From: Maricaulis sp963975345
GTDB taxonomy: Bacteria > Pseudomonadota > Alphaproteobacteria > Caulobacterales > Maricaulaceae
NCBI RefSeq assembly: GCF_963975345.1
Contig: NZ_CAXBGE010000002.1
Location: 283,168-347,167 of the forward strand
Length of the DNA: 64,000 bases
Direction of reading: 5' to 3'
Position numbers and translations under genes: made by a program. Positions 59,426 through 64,000 of this stretch are shown piece after piece. The notes below the pieces were generated by a model. It did no database searches. It was not told the DNA's origin and saw only the letters and a list, made by a program, of their open reading frames with translations. Positions within the stretch are counted from its first letter, which is position 1. Each line of letters begins with the position of its first letter.

Positions 59426-60427
59426 ATGCTGTCGGTCCTCCACATATCCGCCGCCCTGTCGGCCATCATGGCGGTTTTTCTCGCCAATTTGCGTTCGGAG
59501 CCGCGGCTGGCGCACAGGCTTCTGGCAGTGGTCTTCACCCTGTTTGCAGTCCAGCATTTGCTGACCAGCCTGGCAGTGATGGAACTCAGACCAGGCCTGG
59601 TCTGGTGGCGACCCATCCTGGCCATGGGCCTGGCACCAGCCACTTTCCTCCATCTGCGTGCTATGGCCCGCCCGTCCAAGCGGCTGACACCTGGCGATCT
59701 GATTCATCTGGCGGGCCCGGCGGGCCTCGCCCTGATCCGGATGCTGCTGGGTGATGGGCCCTATCTCGACCAGGCCATCATTCTCAGCCTCGCCGGCTAT
59801 GCCGGCTATGGTCTGATCCGAATCGTGCCCACAACGCCCGCTGCCCGGCGATGGAAATACATGGTGTGCGGCTGGTTGTTTCTGATGGCGCTGGCCGATT
59901 TGGGCGTGATGGTCGAACTGGCCGGCAGTGACGATCTGGGCCGTTCGCGCACCTTGATCGTCATGATTGCCGGGTTTCTGGTCTTTCTCGCCTATTTTCT
60001 CCTGACCAGCTTGAACCAGACCGGTCCCCTGAGTTGGATTATGACCCGCATCCGCCGGGATCCTGCCGGCAACGGCCCGGTTAAAACCCGGCTCGAGCAT
60101 CACATGACGGAGGCGCGCCCATGGCTGGATCCGGAATTGACAGTCGCTCGGCTCGCGCGCCAGTTGGGCCTGCCGCAACGGCTGGTATCCGAAACTGTCA
60201 ACGACCAGTTCGGGGTCAGCGTCAGCCGCTGGATTAATGGCTGGCGCATCGCCGAGGCCCAGCGCCTGATGGCGGCCGAACCGGGGCGGCCCCTGGTCGA
60301 ACTGATGCTCGATTGCGGCTTCCAGACCCGGTCGAATTTCAACAAGGCGTTCAAGGATGTCACAGCGGAGACCCCAAGCGCCTGGCGCACGCGCAATTGC
60401 GCCCCGGCATCGCCGACGGCGCCATAG
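59426..60427 (+). CDS. AraC-family regulator with a seven-helix membrane domain
   Basis: A 333-residue protein. The first 205 residues contain seven hydrophobic helices (about 3-22, 31-53, 56-78, 90-108, 113-133, 147-169 and 175-197). The last 100 residues are an AraC/XylS DNA-binding domain (LDPELTVARLARQLGLPQRLVSETVN, WRIAEAQRLM, LDCGFQTRSNFNKAFK, TPSAWR). It would bind DNA while sitting in the inner membrane and sense a membrane or periplasmic signal. It is divergent from the lipoprotein amidohydrolase, its likely target (inference). ATG 59426 has only a weak ribosome site. Confidence 0.87.
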   Translation: MLSVLHISAALSAIMAVFLANLRSEPRLAHRLLAVVFTLFAVQHLLTSLAVMELRPGLVWWRPILAMGLAPATFLHLRAMARPSKRLTPGDLIHLAGPAGLALIRMLLGDGPYLDQAIILSLAGYAGYGLIRIVPTTPAARRWKYMVCGWLFLMALADLGVMVELAGSDDLGRSRTLIVMIAGFLVFLAYFLLTSLNQTGPLSWIMTRIRRDPAGNGPVKTRLEHHMTEARPWLDPELTVARLARQLGLPQRLVSETVNDQFGVSVSRWINGWRIAEAQRLMAAEPGRPLVELMLDCGFQTRSNFNKAFKDVTAETPSAWRTRNCAPASPTAP

Positions 60428-60455
60428 AAAAAGGCCGCCCCATCGGGACGGCCTT
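60427..60455 (-). terminator. Terminator of the atp operon
   Basis: Read on the minus strand, AAGGCCGTCCCG / GGGCGGCCTT forms a stem of about ten pairs with a small bulge and loop and is followed by TTTTT. It lies 26 bases after the atpC stop. Its T-run overlaps the end of the convergent AraC gene. Confidence 0.82.
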
Positions 60456-60480
60456 GATCAATTCAAATGGGTCAGTCGGA

Positions 60481-60882
60481 TCAGTTGGCGACGGCCATCC
60501 GCATCGCTTCCAGGCGAGTCAGGCGTTCTTGCGCCTGCTCGATATCGGCTTCGGTCTTGGCAACGCCGAGATCTTCCTGGGCGTTCTTGAGGTCTTGGTC
60601 GAGTTGAGCAACATCGATCTCCGAAACCGGGATCGCGAGTTCGGCCAGAATGGTCAGACCATCCGGCGTCACCTCGGCGAAACCGCCTTCGATGAAGGTG
60701 CGCTCGGCAACGCCGTCAATCGTGACGATGATCGCACCGGTGCGGATCACCGACATGAAGGGGGCATGCTTCGGCAGAACGCCGAAATCACCTTCGGCGC
60801 CGGGCACGACGACCATATCGACGTCACCCGCAAACAGGCGGCGCTCCGGCGATACGAGGTCAAAATGCAGCTTGTCAGCCAT
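60481..60882 (-). CDS. atpC: ATP synthase epsilon subunit
   Basis: A 133-residue F1 subunit with LHFDLVSPERRLFAGDVDMVVVPGAEGDFGVLPKHAPF and the C-terminal helical hairpin (DLKNAQEDLGVAKTEADIEQAQERL). It couples rotor movement and can inhibit hydrolysis. ATG 60882 has GGAG eight bases upstream. It is the last gene of the operon. Confidence 0.96.
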   Translation of the reverse strand: MADKLHFDLVSPERRLFAGDVDMVVVPGAEGDFGVLPKHAPFMSVIRTGAIIVTIDGVAERTFIEGGFAEVTPDGLTILAELAIPVSEIDVAQLDQDLKNAQEDLGVAKTEADIEQAQERLTRLEAMRMAVAN

Positions 60883-60914
60883 CAATCATTCTCCGGCCAT
60901 AACCGGGAAACCGC

Positions 60915-62354
60915 TTACGCGGCCTCCGCAGCCATTTTCTCGGCTTTTTTCACAGCGTCATCGATCGTGCCGACCATGTAGAAGGCCTGCTCGGGCAGAT
61001 GATCATATTCGCCGTCGCAGATCGCCTTGAAGCCCTTGACCGTATCAGCCACAGGCACCTGGATGCCCGGGAAGCCGGTGAAGATTTCGGCCACGTCGAA
61101 TGGCTGCGACAGGAAGCGTTCGATCTTGCGAGCGCGGGTCACCAGCATTTTGTCCTCTTCGGACAGCTCGTCCATGCCGAGGATGGCGATGATGTCCTGC
61201 AGCGCCTTGTAGCGCTGGAGCGTTTCCTGGACCCGACGGGCGGTGTTGTAGTGATCTTCACCAACGATGCGAGGCTCGAGAATGCGCGAGGTCGAATCGA
61301 GCGGATCCACAGCTGGATAGATGCCCTTTTCCGAGATCGCACGATTGAGAACCGTGGTCGCATCGAGGTGGGCAAATGTCGCGGCCGGGGCCGGGTCGGT
61401 CAAGTCATCGGCGGGCACGTAAACGGCCTGCACCGAGGTGATCGAACCCTTGTTGGTCGAGGTAATGCGTTCCTGCAGCGCGCCCATATCGGTCGACAAG
61501 GTAGGCTGATAGCCCACTGCCGACGGGATACGGCCGAGGAGGGCGGACACTTCGGAACCGGCCTGGGTGAAGCGGAAGATATTGTCGACGAAGAAGAGGA
61601 CGTCCTTGCCCTCTTCATCGCGGAAATATTCAGCCTGGGCGAGGCCCGAGAGCGCAACGCGGGCGCGTGCTCCTGGCGGCTCATTCATCTGGCCGAACAC
61701 GAGGGAACAACGCGAGCCCTCGGTAGAGCCGCCATGGTCTTTCGGGTTCTTGTTGACGCCCGACTCGATCATTTCCCAGTAGAGGTCATTACCTTCACGG
61801 GTCCGCTCGCCAACACCGGCGAAGACCGAGTAGCCACCAAACATCTTTGCGATGTTGTTGATCAACTCCTGGATCAGAACGGTTTTGCCAACGCCGGCGC
61901 CGCCAAACAGGCCGATCTTGCCGCCCTTTGCGTAGGGGCAGAGCAGATCGACGACCTTGATGCCGGTCGGCAGGATTTCAGCTTCCGTTGCCTGCTCGGC
62001 AAAGGTTGGAGCAGCCCGGTGGATCGGCGCTTTGATCGAGTGCGGAATATCGCCCGCTTCATCGATCGGCATGCCGGTCACGTTCATGATGCGGCCAAGC
62101 GTGCCGGGACCAACGGGAACCATGATTGGTCCGCCCGTGTCGGTCACTTCAACGCCGCGCTGCAGGCCCTCGGTCGCGTCCATGGCGATGGTGCGAACCG
62201 TGTTCTCGCCAAGATGCTGCGAGACTTCGAGGGTCAGCGGCTTGCCGTCATTGGTCGACAGCAAGGCGTTGAGGATGTTGGGCAGTCCACCATCGAATTC
62301 GACGTCGACGACGGCGCCGGTGATCTGGACAATACGGCCTTTAAGAGTGCTCAT
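60915..62354 (-). CDS. atpD: ATP synthase beta subunit
   Basis: A 479-residue catalytic F1 subunit. The P-loop GGAGVGKT, the catalytic-site GERTREGNDLY with its glutamate, the Walker B VLFFVDNIFRF and DELSEEDK in the C-terminal region are intact. It makes ATP at the inner membrane. It lies 19 bases after atpG and 33 bases before atpC. Confidence 0.98.
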   Translation of the reverse strand: MSTLKGRIVQITGAVVDVEFDGGLPNILNALLSTNDGKPLTLEVSQHLGENTVRTIAMDATEGLQRGVEVTDTGGPIMVPVGPGTLGRIMNVTGMPIDEAGDIPHSIKAPIHRAAPTFAEQATEAEILPTGIKVVDLLCPYAKGGKIGLFGGAGVGKTVLIQELINNIAKMFGGYSVFAGVGERTREGNDLYWEMIESGVNKNPKDHGGSTEGSRCSLVFGQMNEPPGARARVALSGLAQAEYFRDEEGKDVLFFVDNIFRFTQAGSEVSALLGRIPSAVGYQPTLSTDMGALQERITSTNKGSITSVQAVYVPADDLTDPAPAATFAHLDATTVLNRAISEKGIYPAVDPLDSTSRILEPRIVGEDHYNTARRVQETLQRYKALQDIIAILGMDELSEEDKMLVTRARKIERFLSQPFDVAEIFTGFPGIQVPVADTVKGFKAICDGEYDHLPEQAFYMVGTIDDAVKKAEKMAAEAA

Positions 62355-62372
62355 GATTGGTCTTCCCCTCGT

Positions 62373-63260
62373 CTAGAGAGCTTCGGCGCCGGAGATGATT
62401 TCAGTCAACTCCGTCGTGATTTGCGCCTGACGGGTGCGGTTATAAAGAAGGTTCAGCTTGTCGATCAGTTCGCCGGCATTGCGGGTGGCATTATCCATGG
62501 CGGCCATACGGGCCCCCATTTCGCCAGCCGAATTTTCCAGCAGTGTCGACAGGATTACGGTCGTGATATAGCGCGGCAGCAAGGCGTTGAGAATGCTCTC
62601 TTCGTCCGGCTCGGCGTCGTAGATGCCGCCACCCGTATCGGGACGCGGGGCGCCTTCATCGATGGCATTGATCGCCGGAATCAGCGCCTTGGCGAAAGGC
62701 TTTTGCGAGATCACCGAAACGAATTCCGAGGCGATGATTTCACAAACGTCGAACTCGCCGGCATCGAATCTGTCGGTGATCTCATCACCGATCCGTGCGG
62801 CAACAGCGCCATTGAGGGTCTTCTCGGCCTTGAGATCGAACATTTTGACGATCAGCGAGGCAAATTGGCGCTTCAGCTGGTCGAAGCCCTTCTTGCCAAC
62901 GCAGACGATCTGGACGCTCTTGCCGGCGCGCTGCAGCTCGTTGACACGGGTGCGTGCCAAGCGGGCAATGTTGGAATTGAAGCCGCCACACAGGCCGCGA
63001 TCAGCCGTCATGACCAGCAGGAGATACTTGTCGTCATGGCCAGTGCCGACCAAGAGCGGTGAAGCGCCTGCGGTTCCGGACATCGCGCTGGACAGGTTCG
63101 CCATCACGGCAGCCATACGCCCGGCATAGGGGCGCGCGGCTTCCGCGGCTTCCTGGGCCCGGCGCAGCTTGGCCGCTGACACCATCTGCATCGCCTTGGT
63201 GATCTTCTGCGTGGACTTCACGCTGGCGATACGATTTCGAAGGTCCTTAAGGCTCGCCAT
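62373..63260 (-). CDS. atpG: ATP synthase gamma subunit
   Basis: A 295-residue central-stalk subunit with SLKDLRNRIASVKSTQKITKAMQMVSAAKLRRAQ at the N-terminus and RMAAMDNATRNAGELIDKLNLLYNRTRQAQITTELTEIISGAEAL at the C-terminus. These are the two helices that rotate inside alpha3beta3. GGGAG lies six bases before ATG 63260. Confidence 0.97.
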   Translation of the reverse strand: MASLKDLRNRIASVKSTQKITKAMQMVSAAKLRRAQEAAEAARPYAGRMAAVMANLSSAMSGTAGASPLLVGTGHDDKYLLLVMTADRGLCGGFNSNIARLARTRVNELQRAGKSVQIVCVGKKGFDQLKRQFASLIVKMFDLKAEKTLNGAVAARIGDEITDRFDAGEFDVCEIIASEFVSVISQKPFAKALIPAINAIDEGAPRPDTGGGIYDAEPDEESILNALLPRYITTVILSTLLENSAGEMGARMAAMDNATRNAGELIDKLNLLYNRTRQAQITTELTEIISGAEAL

Positions 63261-63293
63261 TCGGCACTCCCAAGTGGTCGTTACGGTTCAAAT

Positions 63294-64000
63294 TCACGCG
63301 AAATGTTCGGTGAACTTGTCCAGAACGCCCTTCAGCTCGGCCTCGGATTTGTCGCTTACCTTTTTCTCATCGCGGATAGCCGCCATGAGAGAGGCATGCT
63401 CGGCATGGAGATGACGCAGAAGATCTGCTTCAAAACGCTTGATGTCGCCGATTGCGATGCGGTCGAGATAGCCACGTGTACCGGCATAGATCGCGCAGAC
63501 TTGTTCTTCCATCGACAGCGGCGAGAATTGCGGCTGTTTCAGAAGCTCGGTCAGGCGCTGACCACGGCTCAGCAGTTTTTGCGTTGCGGCGTCAAGATCG
63601 GAACCGAACTGGGCAAAGGCCGCCATTTCGCGGTACTGGGCCAGTTCGCCCTTCATCTTGCCGGCAACCTGCTTCATCGCTTTGGTCTGGGCAGCCGAAC
63701 CAACGCGCGACACCGACAGGCCGACGTTCACGGCAGGGCGGATGCCCTGATAGAACAGGTCGGTTTCCAGGAAGATCTGGCCGTCAGTGATCGAGATCAC
63801 ATTGGTTGGAATATAGGCGGACACGTCATTGGCCTGGGTTTCAATGATCGGCAGAGCCGTCATCGAGCCGGAACCATTCGCTTCGTTCAGCTTGGCCGAA
63901 CGCTCGAGCAGACGTGAGTGGAGATAGAAGACATCGCCCGGATAAGCTTCGCGGCCTGGTGGGCGGCGCAGCAGCAGGGACATCTGACGATAAGCAACAG
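63294..64000 (-). CDS. atpA: ATP synthase alpha subunit (5' end beyond window)
   Basis: The C-terminal 234 residues of the alpha subunit, with the frame running off the right edge. AYRQMSLLLRRPPGREAYPGDVFYLHSRLLER, the VISITDGQIFLETDLF stretch and RPAVNVGLSVSRVGSAAQ are diagnostic. The C-terminal helical domain is complete and ends at 63294. It is followed by atpG 33 bases later. Confidence 0.97.
   Translation of the reverse strand, partial: VAYRQMSLLLRRPPGREAYPGDVFYLHSRLLERSAKLNEANGSGSMTALPIIETQANDVSAYIPTNVISITDGQIFLETDLFYQGIRPAVNVGLSVSRVGSAAQTKAMKQVAGKMKGELAQYREMAAFAQFGSDLDAATQKLLSRGQRLTELLKQPQFSPLSMEEQVCAIYAGTRGYLDRIAIGDIKRFEADLLRHLHAEHASLMAAIRDEKKVSDKSEAELKGVLDKFTEHFA

Noticed and set aside
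60999..63062. A 687-codon open frame on the plus strand opposite atpD and atpG
   Set aside because: It is the antisense shadow of two certain ATP synthase genes; GC-rich third positions leave long open frames on the opposite strand. The translation has no recognisable domain.

Overview
The window is about 64 kb of GC-rich chromosome from an alphaproteobacterium. The rplU-rpmA-obgE-proB-nadD-rsfS-rlmH block, the envC/ctpA/yibQ/rppH block, the atpAGDC order, the ChrR-type ECF sigma system and the SqrR-type sulfide regulator all point to Alphaproteobacteria. The overall mix suggests a marine, stalked-type lineage (Maricaulales/Caulobacterales). That placement is inferred from gene content, not from a search. 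Coding density is high, no stretch longer than about 300 bases lacks a gene, and I saw no transposase, prophage or CRISPR array.

Layout. 1-3.7 kb: a secreted repeat protein cut by the window edge, a lone Hpt protein and a CHASE4-GGDEF-EAL protein. 3.7-8.5 kb: an ECF sigma factor with a ChrR anti-sigma factor, divergent from an amine-oxidase-like flavoprotein, DUF1365 and cyclopropane-fatty-acid synthase operon; both directions carry a TGATCC-N18-TA promoter. 8.6-11.2 kb: modABC. 11.2-22 kb: a CoA-transferase, a complete proline set (proB, proC, proA) with the uptake gene putP, then fatty-acid genes (a fadJ-like fusion, a doubled TetR regulator, tesB). 22-30 kb: a flavin reductase, then a sulfide/persulfide locus in which a rhodanese-MFP-RND-DUF2892 operon is divergent from an SqrR-like repressor and a sulfide:quinone oxidoreductase. 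30-34 kb: transaldolase, a DEAD-box helicase and an MFS exporter. 34.6-37 kb: arsR-arsI-acr3-arsC. 37-43 kb: moaA-D-E-B-C, selD, selU and an acetyl-CoA hydrolase/transferase. 44-53 kb: tRNA-Ser(CGA), a small lipoprotein, rplU-rpmA, a GNAT, two paralogous RHH-plus-membrane-plus-periplasmic-domain genes, then obgE, a second proB, nadD, egtD, rsfS and rlmH. 53-60 kb: an envelope block (EnvC-like, CtpA, YibQ-like), rppH, a lipoprotein amidohydrolase and a 7TM AraC regulator. 60.4-64 kb: the end of the atp operon (atpC, atpD, atpG and partial atpA, minus strand).

Working together. The molybdate importer and the moa genes supply molybdenum cofactor. selD and selU form a complete pathway for 2-selenouridine in tRNA. 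The ECF/ChrR pair probably drives the lipid-modification operon in response to photo-oxidative stress. The SqrR-like repressor probably controls both sulfide oxidation and an RND export operon.

The most unusual item is the pair of adjacent genes at 46510-48152. They share an almost identical cytoplasmic ribbon-helix-helix domain followed by one membrane helix, but end in different periplasmic domains (four EF-hands versus a TonB-like C-terminal domain). Both have the same upstream motif at the same distance. They look like membrane-tethered one-component regulators.
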